Shown in pieces: positions 1-8,422 of a stretch of DNA of 64,000 nt. Under the pieces are notes generated by a model. That model was not told where the DNA came from. It worked only from the letters and a program-made list of their open reading frames with translations, and did no database searches. Numbering within the stretch: the stretch's first letter is position 1; each line of letters begins with the position of its first letter. Source of the DNA: Betaproteobacteria bacterium (GTDB taxonomy: Bacteria; Pseudomonadota; Gammaproteobacteria; Burkholderiales; SG8-41); the NCBI GenBank assembly GCA_025356695.1, contig JANXSE010000177.1, positions 7,888-71,887 on the forward strand, in the 5' to 3' direction. The position numbers and the translations under genes were made by a program.

Positions 1-1355
1 TGGGCGTGATGGTGGCGGGGCAGAAAATCATCGACACCGCGATTGCCGAGAAGGCAGACATCATCGGCCTGTCGGGTTTGATCACGCCCTCGCTCGAAGA
101 AATGGGTAATGTCGCGCGCGAAATGCAGCGCCAGGGCTTGACGCTGCCGCTGCTCATCGGCGGCGCGACGACTTCGCGCATGCACACCGCGGTGAAAATC
201 GCGCCCGGTTATACCAACGGCCCGACGGTATGGGTGCCGGATGCCTCGCGCAGCGTGACGGTCTGCAGCAGCCTTTTGGCCGAGGATGAAGTCACACGGC
301 GTACTTACCTCGACGAACTGCGCGCCGAGTACGACAAGACGCGCGCGCAGCACGCCGGCAAGAAGGGCCCGGAACTGATTACGCTCGCCGAGGCGCGCGC
401 CAATGCGTTCAAGACCGACTGGAAAACAAACGTGCCGCCGGCGCCGGCCTTCGTTGGTGTCAAACATTTGAAGAATAACGATCTCGCCGAGATCGCCGCG
501 CATATCGACTGGGCACCGTTTTTTCAGACATGGGATCTTGCCGGTTCGTACCCGAAGATACTCGACGACGCGGTGGTCGGCGTCGAGGCGAAAAAGGTGT
601 TTGCCGACGCCAAAGAGATGCTGAAGAAAATCGTCGAGGGCCGCTGGCTGCAGGCCAACGGCGTGTTCGCGATTTATCCGGCCAACAGCGTTGATGATGA
701 CATCGCACTTTACGCGAACGAAAAGCGCGAAAGCCCGATGATGACGTGGCATGGTCTGCGCCAGCAGAATAAAAAGCCGACCGGCAACCCGAATCTCTGC
801 CTGTCAGATTTTGTCGCACCGCGCGGGTCCGGCGTCAAAGACTATCTCGGCGCTTTCGCGGTGACGGCGGGGCTGGGGGTGGACAAGCGCGTCAAAGCTT
901 ACGAAGAAAAACACGACGACTACAACGCCATCATGTTGAAAGCGCTGGCCGACCGCATGGCCGAGGCCTTCGCCGAACTGCTGCACAAGCGCGTGCGTCG
1001 CGAAATGTGGGCGTATGCCAAAGACGAAACGCTGTCGAACGACGACATGATCCGCGAAAAATACCGCGGCATCCGGCCGGCGCCAGGCTATCCGGCCTGC
1101 CCCGACCATACCGAGAAGGCGGCGTTGTTCGAGTTGCTGCGTGCGCCTGCCGTCGGCATTGAGTTGACCGAGAGCTTCGCGATGATGCCGGCCTCGTCGG
1201 TCAGCGGTTTTTATCTCGCGCATGCGCAGGCGCAGTATTTCGCCGTCGGCAAAATCGGCCGCGACCAGGTCGAGGACTACGCCAAACGCAAAGACATGAC
1301 GCTGGCGGATGCCGAGCGCTGGCTGGCGCCCAACCTCGGCTACGAACCGTCCTGA
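1..1355 (+). CDS. metH: Methionine synthase, cobalamin-dependent (C-terminal part)
   Basis: This is the C-terminal ~450 residues of MetH, which transfers a methyl group from methyltetrahydrofolate via cobalamin to homocysteine. The 5' end lies outside the window; the reading frame is already open at base 3. The first ~100 residues finish the B12-binding Rossmann domain (IGLSGLITPSLEEM, then GGATTS). The rest is the reactivation domain, with the AdoMet-binding stretch RPAPGYPACPDHTEK near 1072-1115 and the family's C-terminal ESFAMMPASSVSGFY segment. It stops with TGA and the next gene begins 14 bases later. The domain content matches complete MetH proteins, so the gene appears intact apart from the window edge. 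Confidence 0.97.
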   Translation, partial: GVMVAGQKIIDTAIAEKADIIGLSGLITPSLEEMGNVAREMQRQGLTLPLLIGGATTSRMHTAVKIAPGYTNGPTVWVPDASRSVTVCSSLLAEDEVTRRTYLDELRAEYDKTRAQHAGKKGPELITLAEARANAFKTDWKTNVPPAPAFVGVKHLKNNDLAEIAAHIDWAPFFQTWDLAGSYPKILDDAVVGVEAKKVFADAKEMLKKIVEGRWLQANGVFAIYPANSVDDDIALYANEKRESPMMTWHGLRQQNKKPTGNPNLCLSDFVAPRGSGVKDYLGAFAVTAGLGVDKRVKAYEEKHDDYNAIMLKALADRMAEAFAELLHKRVRREMWAYAKDETLSNDDMIREKYRGIRPAPGYPACPDHTEKAALFELLRAPAVGIELTESFAMMPASSVSGFYLAHAQAQYFAVGKIGRDQVEDYAKRKDMTLADAERWLAPNLGYEPS

Positions 1356-1369
1356 TCGCGAACAGCATC

Positions 1370-2968
1370 TTGCGCCCGCAATTTCCCGCTGCCGCACGCT
1401 ACCTCTCGCTCGCCGCGCGGGGGCAGAACGCGTGGTGGCGTTACGTGCTGGGGGCGGTCACCGTCATTTTCTTTTTCGAGTTGCTGGGCTTCGTGCCGTG
1501 GTGGCTGGCGATGCAGTTCAGCGTGTTCGGCACGCTCGAACAGTTTGTCGCGCTCAACGCCGGCGAGCTGATCGGTCTCGGCGGGCTTGCCATCGTCATG
1601 ACCTGGATACATCGCCGGAGCATGCGCAGCCTGGTCACGCCCTACGCGCGCATTGACTGGCGCCGCATGGCGACGGGTGCCGTCGTGTGGGCGGGGTTTG
1701 CGGTCGTTTGTTGCGTGGTCGAGGCCTGGCTGTTTCCCGGCCGTTATCGTTTCAGTTTCGATCCGAACGTGTTTTTCGTCTCGGCGGCACTGGCCCTGTT
1801 ACTGACGCCCTTGCAGACGGCGACCGAGGAACTGCTGTTCCGCAGTTACGTCATGCAAAGCCTCGGCTTGTTGTGTCGGCGACCCTGGTTGCTGATCGCC
1901 ATCAGCGCGGCAATGTTCATGCTGCCGCATGCGGGCAATCCGGAGGTGGATGCGGCGCCGTGGCTGGTGCTGCCGCAGTATTTCATCATCGGCGCTTTGC
2001 TGGCGGCGGTCACCCTGAAGGACGGCCGTCTCGAACTGGCGATTGGCATCCACGCCGCCAACAATCTGTTTACCGGCATCGTCGCCAACATCGAACCGTC
2101 GGTGATCAGCACCAACGCGCTGTTTACCTCCGAGTTCGACCCGGCCTATGCGCTCTTCGCGCTGGCGGCGGCGAGCGTGGCAACGTGGTGCGTGTTATTC
2201 CGCCCGCAGCGCGACCGCTTTTCCGCGGGTGAGCTCGCGCAGTTCGAAAACGACGGCTATGTAGTGGTGCGCCGCCTTGCCGATGCCACTACCTGCGGCA
2301 TCATGCTGGCGAAGGCCAAGCTCGATCTGGCGGCGCGAGTGCCGCCGGTTGAATACGAAGCGGATACCGGTTATCCGGGAGCGCCGGCCTCGCTTGATGC
2401 GCCGGGCGGGTGCACCGTGCGCCGCCTGTTGCAGGCCTATGCGCGCAGCGCGGTGCTTGCCGAGTGGCAGATTTCACCCAGGCTGGCGGCGCGCCTGCGC
2501 CAGTTGCTGGGCGCGCGCATTGAAATGTCGCAGGCGCATCACAATTGCGTGATGACGAAGAACCCGGGTTACAGCAGCGAAACGCACTGGCACCAGGACA
2601 TCCGCTACTGGTCTTTTCAGCAGCCCGCACTGGTGTCGGTATGGACCGCGCTCGGGCGCGAACACGCCGGCAACGGCTGCCTGCGCGTATTGCCGGGCAC
2701 GCACCGCATGGCGTTTTCTGCCGACCAGTACGATGGCGATTTGTTTCTGCGCCCTGAGCATCCGGCAAACCGCGCATTGATCGAGACACAGCAGACCGTT
2801 GAGCTCGACGCCGGCGATGTGCTGTTCTTTCACAGCCGCCTGCTGCACACGGCCGGCGACAACCGCAGCACCGACACCAAGTATTCGCTGGTCTCGACTT
2901 ATCACGCCGCGGGCAACCGGCCGCTGCGCGCTTCGCGCTCGGCGTCGCTCCCCGACATTCCGCTGTAG
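1370..2968 (+). CDS. CPBP intramembrane protease fused to phytanoyl-CoA dioxygenase domain
   Basis: A 532-residue protein with two unrelated domains in one uninterrupted frame. Residues ~25-275 are hydrophobic with several membrane segments and carry the CPBP (CAAX protease/bacteriocin-processing) motifs EELLFR at 153-158, PHAGN at 186-190 and HAANN at 228-232. Residues ~283-532 form a PhyH-type Fe(II)/2-oxoglutarate dioxygenase: HWHQD at 406-410 gives H408 and D410, and LLHTAGDNR at 491-499 gives the distal H493 and R499. Both active sites look complete. The start at 1370 is TTG; no clear ribosome site is visible and no ATG lies nearby. There is no start codon with a good ribosome site at the domain junction, so a true fusion is likelier than two genes. 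The substrate is unknown. Confidence 0.8.
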   Translation: MRPQFPAAARYLSLAARGQNAWWRYVLGAVTVIFFFELLGFVPWWLAMQFSVFGTLEQFVALNAGELIGLGGLAIVMTWIHRRSMRSLVTPYARIDWRRMATGAVVWAGFAVVCCVVEAWLFPGRYRFSFDPNVFFVSAALALLLTPLQTATEELLFRSYVMQSLGLLCRRPWLLIAISAAMFMLPHAGNPEVDAAPWLVLPQYFIIGALLAAVTLKDGRLELAIGIHAANNLFTGIVANIEPSVISTNALFTSEFDPAYALFALAAASVATWCVLFRPQRDRFSAGELAQFENDGYVVVRRLADATTCGIMLAKAKLDLAARVPPVEYEADTGYPGAPASLDAPGGCTVRRLLQAYARSAVLAEWQISPRLAARLRQLLGARIEMSQAHHNCVMTKNPGYSSETHWHQDIRYWSFQQPALVSVWTALGREHAGNGCLRVLPGTHRMAFSADQYDGDLFLRPEHPANRALIETQQTVELDAGDVLFFHSRLLHTAGDNRSTDTKYSLVSTYHAAGNRPLRASRSASLPDIPL

Positions 2969-3028
2969 GCGGCGCGGCGCCTCGCGTGGCGGCGTTACAA
3001 TGCGGACTTTTGCGGGCGAAGGATGGCC

Positions 3029-3382
3029 ATGCCGACATTCTCCTCACCGGCGCTGCAGGCGGTTTTGCTGCTCTCAGCTTCCAATCTCTTCATGACGTTT
3101 GCCTGGTACGGGCATCTGCGCAATCTGCGCACCAGCACCTGGGTCGTCGCGGTTTTCGTCAGCTGGGGCATCGCCTTGTTCGAATACCTGCTGCAGGTGC
3201 CGGGCAACCGTATCGGCTTCAGTGTGTTTTCACTGGCCCAGCTCAAGATCATCCAGGAGGTGATCACCTTGCTGGTGTTCGTGCCGTTTGCGATGTTCTA
3301 CATGGACCAGAAGATCACGCTCAACTATGCCTACGCCGGCCTGTGCCTGATCGGCGCCGTGTATTTCATTTTCAAAGCGTAG
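3029..3382 (+). CDS. DUF486 / DMT-superfamily small membrane protein
   Basis: A 117-residue hydrophobic protein with about four transmembrane segments and a YFIFKA C-terminus, matching the DUF486 family of small drug/metabolite-transporter-like proteins. Its biochemical role is not established. An ATG at 3023 is also in frame, but AAGGA at 3019-3023 sits correctly only for the ATG at 3029, so I chose that. A TACAAT hexamer lies just upstream, around 2996-3001, and could be a -10 element. The gene stands alone between the fusion gene and mpl. Confidence 0.85.
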   Translation: MPTFSSPALQAVLLLSASNLFMTFAWYGHLRNLRTSTWVVAVFVSWGIALFEYLLQVPGNRIGFSVFSLAQLKIIQEVITLLVFVPFAMFYMDQKITLNYAYAGLCLIGAVYFIFKA

Positions 3383-3418
3383 CGGCTTAAACCTATTCAT
3401 TCTTGAATTCCGCGCTCA

Positions 3419-4813
3419 ATGCACATCCACATACTCGGCATCTGCGGCACTTTCATGGGCGGCATCGCGGCGATCGCGAAGTCGGCCGGGCATGCCGTCA
3501 CCGGTTGCGACGCCAACGTCTATCCGCCGATGAGCACGCAGCTTGAAGCGCAGGGCATCGGGCTGATCGAGGGGTTCGACGCCGCGCAGCTTAAACTCGC
3601 GCCCGACGTCTATGTCATCGGCAACGTCGTTACGCGTGGCAATCCGCTGATGGAAGAAATTCTTAACCGCGGCCTGCCGTACCTCTCGGGGCCGCAGTGG
3701 CTGGCGGAAAACGTGTTGCGCGGGCGCTGGGTGCTGGCGGTCGCCGGCACGCACGGCAAGACCACCACGACGTCGATGCTGGCGTGGATACTTGAACATG
3801 CGGGGCTGGCGCCCGGGTTCCTGATCGGCGGGGTGCCGGAGAATTTTGGGATTTCTGCCAGATTGCCAGGGGTGCCACCCAAGCAAGCGAAGGGCGGTGA
3901 TGAACGCTCACCGTTCTTCGTCATCGAAGCCGACGAATACGACACGGCGTTTTTCGACAAGCGCTCGAAGTTCGTGCACTACGCGCCGCGCACTGCAGTG
4001 CTGAACAATCTCGAATTCGATCACGCCGATATTTTCCCGGACGTGGTGGCGATCGAAACACAGTTTCATCATCTGGTGCGTACGATCCCATCCAACGGTT
4101 TGATTGTTGCCAACGGCGCCGAGGCGTCACTGGACCGCGTGCTGGCGTGCGGCTGCTGGACATCGGTCGAGCGTTTCGATCATCACGATGGCTGGCAGTG
4201 CGGCGCGCAGTCGGCCGACGGTCGTTTTGACGTCAGCCTCGCCGGTAAACCGCAGGGCACAGTGCAGTGGGATCTGCTCGGCGCGCACAACCAGCACAAC
4301 GCACTCGCTGCGATCGCCGCGGCGCGCCACGCCGGCGTGCCGGTGGCGGCATCGATTGCGGCGCTGGCCAAATTCAAAAACGTCAAACGCCGCATGGAAA
4401 CGCGCGGCGCAGTCAATGGCATCACGGTCTACGACGATTTTGCGCACCATCCGACGGCGATCAAGACCACGCTGGCCGGGCTGCGCAGCAAGGTCAAAGG
4501 CGCGCGCATTCTCGCCGTGCTCGAACCGCGCTCGAACACGATGAAGCTCGGTGTCATGAAAGACGCGCTGCCGGGCAGTCTCGTCGATGCCGATCTGGTG
4601 TTTTGTTATGCGGCGAATCTCGGCTGGAACCCGGCGGAGTCATTGACGCCGCTGGGGGCGCGCGCTACTACTGAACAAGACCTTACCAAACTCGTCGAGG
4701 CGATTGCGCAGGCGGCGCGCCCCGGCGACCACGTGCTCATCATGAGCAACGGCGGTTTCGGTGGCGTGCACGAAAAACTGCTGCAACGATTGCGGGAACT
4801 GCATGGCCGATAA
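3419..4813 (+). CDS. mpl: UDP-N-acetylmuramate:L-Ala-gamma-D-Glu-meso-DAP ligase
   Basis: Mpl reattaches the recycled murein tripeptide to UDP-MurNAc in the cytoplasm. The 464-residue product has the Mur ligase layout: an N-terminal UDP-binding Rossmann domain (HILGICGTFMGG), the ATP-binding P-loop GTHGKTTT at 110-117, the central EADEYDTAFFDKRSKF segment and the C-terminal NVKRRMETRG and YDDFAHHPTAI motifs. Between ENFGISARL and SPFFVIEADEY there is a short extra segment (about 3865-3905) rich in codons rarely used elsewhere here. The stop codon overlaps the next gene by 11 bases, implying translational coupling. Confidence 0.96.
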   Translation: MHIHILGICGTFMGGIAAIAKSAGHAVTGCDANVYPPMSTQLEAQGIGLIEGFDAAQLKLAPDVYVIGNVVTRGNPLMEEILNRGLPYLSGPQWLAENVLRGRWVLAVAGTHGKTTTTSMLAWILEHAGLAPGFLIGGVPENFGISARLPGVPPKQAKGGDERSPFFVIEADEYDTAFFDKRSKFVHYAPRTAVLNNLEFDHADIFPDVVAIETQFHHLVRTIPSNGLIVANGAEASLDRVLACGCWTSVERFDHHDGWQCGAQSADGRFDVSLAGKPQGTVQWDLLGAHNQHNALAAIAAARHAGVPVAASIAALAKFKNVKRRMETRGAVNGITVYDDFAHHPTAIKTTLAGLRSKVKGARILAVLEPRSNTMKLGVMKDALPGSLVDADLVFCYAANLGWNPAESLTPLGARATTEQDLTKLVEAIAQAARPGDHVLIMSNGGFGGVHEKLLQRLRELHGR

Positions 4814-6284
4814 CCTCAACGATCTCGCGCTTATCATTAAATCGCATTTTCCGCTGGTGCAGGTCGAGACCAGCGAAGAGGTGCGCATGATGCGCCTGCT
4901 TGAACGCGCCTCGAATCTCGAAAACTGGCCGCTCTTCGTGTGGACGGTCGCCGACGGTCTGAAGCGCTTCCCGCGCACCGACGTCGTGCCGCAGACCTAC
5001 GAGTTTCGCGATGCGCTGCGCCATATCGACAAGACGCCGCAGAACGGCATCTACGTGATGCTAGATCCGCAGCCGTACTTCGACGACCCGGTCAACGTGC
5101 GCCTGATCAAGGAGATCGCGCAGGAATATCCGAAGACGCCGCGCACCCTGGTCTTCGTCAGCCAGCACGTCGACATTCCGGTCGATCTGCAGCGCATGTG
5201 CGCGCGCTTCGCGTTGCCGCTGCCCACCGCGCAGGAAATCCGCGAACTGATCCGGCAGGAAGCGCAGTTGTGGGAGCGCGAGAACGGCCAGCCGATCAAG
5301 GGCCAGCAGCAGGCGGTCGACATGCTGGTGCAGCATCTGTCGGGCATGTGCCAGGACGACGCGCAGCGTTTGATCCGGCAGGCCATCCGCGACGACAACG
5401 CGATCACGCTTGACGACATCCACCGCGTGCTGCGCTTCAAGCGCGAATCGCTGGGCGAGGGCGGTCTGCTCGATTTTGAAATCGACACCGGCAGCTTCGC
5501 CGACGTCGGCGGCCTGAAGAACCTCAAGCGCTGGCTCGAACTGCGGCGACCGGCGTTCACGGGGGATGCCGCCAAACTCGGCGTCGATGTGCCCAAGGGC
5601 GTGCTGCTGCTCGGCGTGCAGGGCGCAGGCAAGAGCCTTGCCGCCAAGGCCATTGCGGGTTCATGGGGTGTGCCGCTGATGCGGCTCGACTTTGCGGTGC
5701 TCTACAACAAGTTCAGCGGCGAGACCGAACGTAATCTGCGTGCGGCATTAAAGCAGGGCGATGCGATGTCACCCTGCGTGCTGTGGATCGACGAGATCGA
5801 AAAAGGCCTCGCGCAGGACAGCGGTGGCGGCGACGGCGGCGTGTCGCGCCGCGTGCTGGGCACGTTGCTGACCTGGATGGCCGAGCGCAAATCGCGTACT
5901 TTTCTGGTTGCCACATCGAATGATGTTTCGCAACTGCCGCCCGAGCTGTTGCGCAAGGGCCGTGTCGATGAAATGTTCTTTGTCGATCTGCCCGAGCTGC
6001 CGGTGCGCGAGGAGATTTACCGCATCCATCTCAGAAAACGCAATCACGATCCGCTGAAATTCGACGTGCCCAGCCTCGCCGTTGCCGCCGACGGCTTTGC
6101 CGGCGCGGAAATCGAACAGACGGTGGTGGCGGCAATTTACGAATCGCTGTCGGAAAAGAAGCCGCTGGCGACCGAGCACATCGCCGGCGAAATCCAGCGC
6201 ACGCGGCCGCTGTCGGTGGTGATGTCGGAAAAAGTCGACGGCCTGCGCGCGTGGGCGGCGGGGCGCACGGTCAGCGCGGATTAA
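4803..6284 (+). CDS. AAA ATPase, Ycf46-like
   Basis: A 493-residue AAA+ ATPase. Residues ~1-215 form a family-specific N-terminal region, followed by a classical AAA module with Walker A GVQGAGKS at 271-278, Walker B CVLWIDE at 325-331, a sensor-1 VATSND and an arginine-finger region LRKGRVDEMFF. The arrangement matches Ycf46-type ATPases known from cyanobacteria, plastids and many proteobacteria, whose cellular task is unsettled. I placed the start at the ATG within the end of mpl; longer in-frame extensions only add mpl-overlapping sequence. Coupling to mpl may be incidental or may tie it to envelope metabolism. Confidence 0.88.
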   Translation: MADNLNDLALIIKSHFPLVQVETSEEVRMMRLLERASNLENWPLFVWTVADGLKRFPRTDVVPQTYEFRDALRHIDKTPQNGIYVMLDPQPYFDDPVNVRLIKEIAQEYPKTPRTLVFVSQHVDIPVDLQRMCARFALPLPTAQEIRELIRQEAQLWERENGQPIKGQQQAVDMLVQHLSGMCQDDAQRLIRQAIRDDNAITLDDIHRVLRFKRESLGEGGLLDFEIDTGSFADVGGLKNLKRWLELRRPAFTGDAAKLGVDVPKGVLLLGVQGAGKSLAAKAIAGSWGVPLMRLDFAVLYNKFSGETERNLRAALKQGDAMSPCVLWIDEIEKGLAQDSGGGDGGVSRRVLGTLLTWMAERKSRTFLVATSNDVSQLPPELLRKGRVDEMFFVDLPELPVREEIYRIHLRKRNHDPLKFDVPSLAVAADGFAGAEIEQTVVAAIYESLSEKKPLATEHIAGEIQRTRPLSVVMSEKVDGLRAWAAGRTVSAD

Positions 6285-6329
6285 AGCGAACCCCTTGCGG
6301 TTTCAGAATTCCATTTCAGGGAATCCAGC

Positions 6330-7421
6330 ATGAAGATTGTTGATGTCAAAACCTATCCGGTCGTTTATCCGGTGAAAGAACCCTTTTCGAACGGCATGCG
6401 CACAACGCGGCAGCGTCCGTTCGGCATTGTCGAGGTCATCACCGACAGCGGGTTGTCCGGCTGGGGCGAGGGCACCGGCGTGCCGGCGCGGCGCGCACTC
6501 GAATCGCAGGTGATCGGCCGTAGTCCCTTCGATTACGCAGTGATCTGGGAAGGCCTGCAACTGCAAGGCACCGACATCGGCGCGATCAGTGGCGTCGACA
6601 TCGCGTTGTGGGACTTGATGGGCAAGGCGCTCGACAAGCCGATCCATCAACTGCTGGGCGGCGCCTTTCGCAGCAAAGTCGAGGCCTATGCGACGGGCCT
6701 CTTCCGGCGCGAACGCAGCGACCCGACCGCCGCGCTGGTCGAAGAAGCGCGCGGCTATGTCGATCAGGGTTTCACCGCGATGAAAATGAAAGTCGGTTTC
6801 GGCCCGGAGTACGACATCAAGAACGTGGCGGCGGTGCGCCGCGCCATTGGCGACGACATCCTGTTTGCGGTCGATGCGAATTGTGCCTACGACCGCGGCT
6901 CGGCGATTGCCGTCGGACAAAAGCTCGTCGAAAACAACCTGCTATGGTTCGAAGAGCCGATCAGCTCCGATGATGTCGAGGGTTATAGTGAAATCCGCCG
7001 CGCGCTGAATGTGCGGGTCTCCGGTGCGGAACAATTGCGCGGCCACCGCGCTTTCCGCCGTTTTTTGCAGGAACGCGCGCTCGACATCGTGCAGCCCGAT
7101 GTCAGCATCTGCGGCGGCTTCACCGAGTTCAGGAAGATCGCGGCGATGGCGAGCGTCAATCACGTGCGTGTGCTGCCGCATATGTTCGGCACTGCCATTC
7201 GCATGGCGGCGACACTGCAGCTGCTGGCCAATCTGCCCGATGCGCCGCATGCCAACGTGCCGTTCCCGGCGCTGCTCGAATACGACATGAGCGAAAACGC
7301 CCTGCGCACCGAACTGGCGAAGAACCCTGTGACGCACAAGGACGGCATCGTGACGATTCCGCAGGGGCCGGGGCTGGGCATCGAAATCAATCGCGAGCTG
7401 TTGAACCGCTATGCGGCGTGA
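6330..7421 (+). CDS. Mandelate racemase/muconate lactonizing-type enolase superfamily enzyme
   Basis: A 363-residue enolase-superfamily protein with the full mandelate-racemase subgroup set: KMK at 152-154 (two catalytic lysines), metal ligands D182, E208 and E234, and the Asp/His dyad D257 and H284. Such enzymes abstract an alpha-proton from a carboxylate; the substrate cannot be read from sequence. AGGGA at 6317-6321 precedes the ATG at a normal distance. The gene is followed, with a small overlap, by a Bug-type binding protein, which suggests uptake or sensing of an organic acid that this enzyme then converts. Confidence 0.9.
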   Translation: MKIVDVKTYPVVYPVKEPFSNGMRTTRQRPFGIVEVITDSGLSGWGEGTGVPARRALESQVIGRSPFDYAVIWEGLQLQGTDIGAISGVDIALWDLMGKALDKPIHQLLGGAFRSKVEAYATGLFRRERSDPTAALVEEARGYVDQGFTAMKMKVGFGPEYDIKNVAAVRRAIGDDILFAVDANCAYDRGSAIAVGQKLVENNLLWFEEPISSDDVEGYSEIRRALNVRVSGAEQLRGHRAFRRFLQERALDIVQPDVSICGGFTEFRKIAAMASVNHVRVLPHMFGTAIRMAATLQLLANLPDAPHANVPFPALLEYDMSENALRTELAKNPVTHKDGIVTIPQGPGLGIEINRELLNRYAA

Positions 7422-8406
7422 CGCCGGCGGATTGCGGGAGATGCGTCGTTTGCTGGCCGTTGCGGCCGTGCTGTTGTGGCCGGCCATGCATGATGCGGCT
7501 GCGGCCGAGGTCTATCCGTCGCGCCCAATCCGCCTGATCGTACCCTTCGTCGCCGGCGGCGGTACCGATCTGCTGGCGCGGCTGGTGGCACCGCGCTTCG
7601 GCGAAGCGCTGGGCCAGCAGGTGGTGGTGGACAATCGCGGCGGCGCAGGCAGTGTGCTCGGTACGCAACTTGTCGCCAAATCCGCCCCCGACGGTTATAC
7701 GCTCGGCATGATCGACACCGCATTCGCGATCAACCCATCTCTGGCCGACAAACTGCCCTATGACTCCGAGCGCGATTTTTCTTTCGTGGCGATCGTCGCG
7801 ACTTCGCCGTCCCTGCTAGTGACTCACCCGGGCCTCAAGGTGCGCACGTTGCAGGAACTGATTGCCGCGGCGAAAAAGAATCCGGGCAAGATTACGTTCG
7901 GCTCCGCCGGCGTTGGTTCGTCGAGCCATCTGTCGTCGGAGATGTTTAAGACCGCGGCGAAAATCGATTTGCTGCACGTGCCCTACAAAGGCGCTGGCGC
8001 CTCCGTCATTGAAGTGATCGGCGGGCACGCCGATCTCACCATCGCGGTGCCGGGCGCCCTGTTGCCGCAGATCCAGGCCGGCACGCTGGTGCCGCTGGCG
8101 ATCACCGGCAAGAAACCCTCGCCGCTACTGCCCAATGTGCCGACGTTTGCTGCGGCGGGATTTCCCAGCGTCAATCCGGAATCATTCCGTTTCATGATCG
8201 CGCCGGCGGGTCTGCCGGCGACGGCGCAGGCGGCGCTCGGCAAAGCGTTGGGCGCGGCGCTGGCGCAACCGGATTTGCAGGCGCGCCTCACTGAAAACGG
8301 TTTTGACCCCGAGCACCTCACCGATCGCGAGGCGCGCGCATTCGTACTGCGCGAAATCCAGAAGTGGCGTCAGGCGGTGAAGGATTCGGGGGCGAAGAAC
8401 AATTGA
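7411..8406 (+). CDS. Bug/TctC-family tricarboxylate-type periplasmic binding protein
   Basis: A member of the Bug (TctC) family of extracytoplasmic solute receptors, which bind small carboxylates. A signal peptide (RRLLAVAAVLLWPAMHDAAAA) precedes the conserved YPSRPIRLIVPFVAGGGTD start of the mature protein, followed by AGSVLGT, APDGYTLG and HVPYKGAGAS blocks typical of the family. An alternative start at 7441 also gives a full signal peptide, but GGGAG then abuts the ATG, so the upstream start is kept. No membrane TctA/TctB subunits are seen nearby, so it is an orphan receptor in this window. Confidence 0.92.
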   Translation: MRRDAGGLREMRRLLAVAAVLLWPAMHDAAAAEVYPSRPIRLIVPFVAGGGTDLLARLVAPRFGEALGQQVVVDNRGGAGSVLGTQLVAKSAPDGYTLGMIDTAFAINPSLADKLPYDSERDFSFVAIVATSPSLLVTHPGLKVRTLQELIAAAKKNPGKITFGSAGVGSSSHLSSEMFKTAAKIDLLHVPYKGAGASVIEVIGGHADLTIAVPGALLPQIQAGTLVPLAITGKKPSPLLPNVPTFAAAGFPSVNPESFRFMIAPAGLPATAQAALGKALGAALAQPDLQARLTENGFDPEHLTDREARAFVLREIQKWRQAVKDSGAKNN

Positions 8407-8422
8407 TTCGCCCGCAGCGGTA

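Noticed and set aside
804..1397. 197-codon minus-strand open frame over metH
   Set aside because: Antisense shadow of metH; composition is Arg/Ala/Gln-rich with no family resemblance, typical of high-GC antisense frames.
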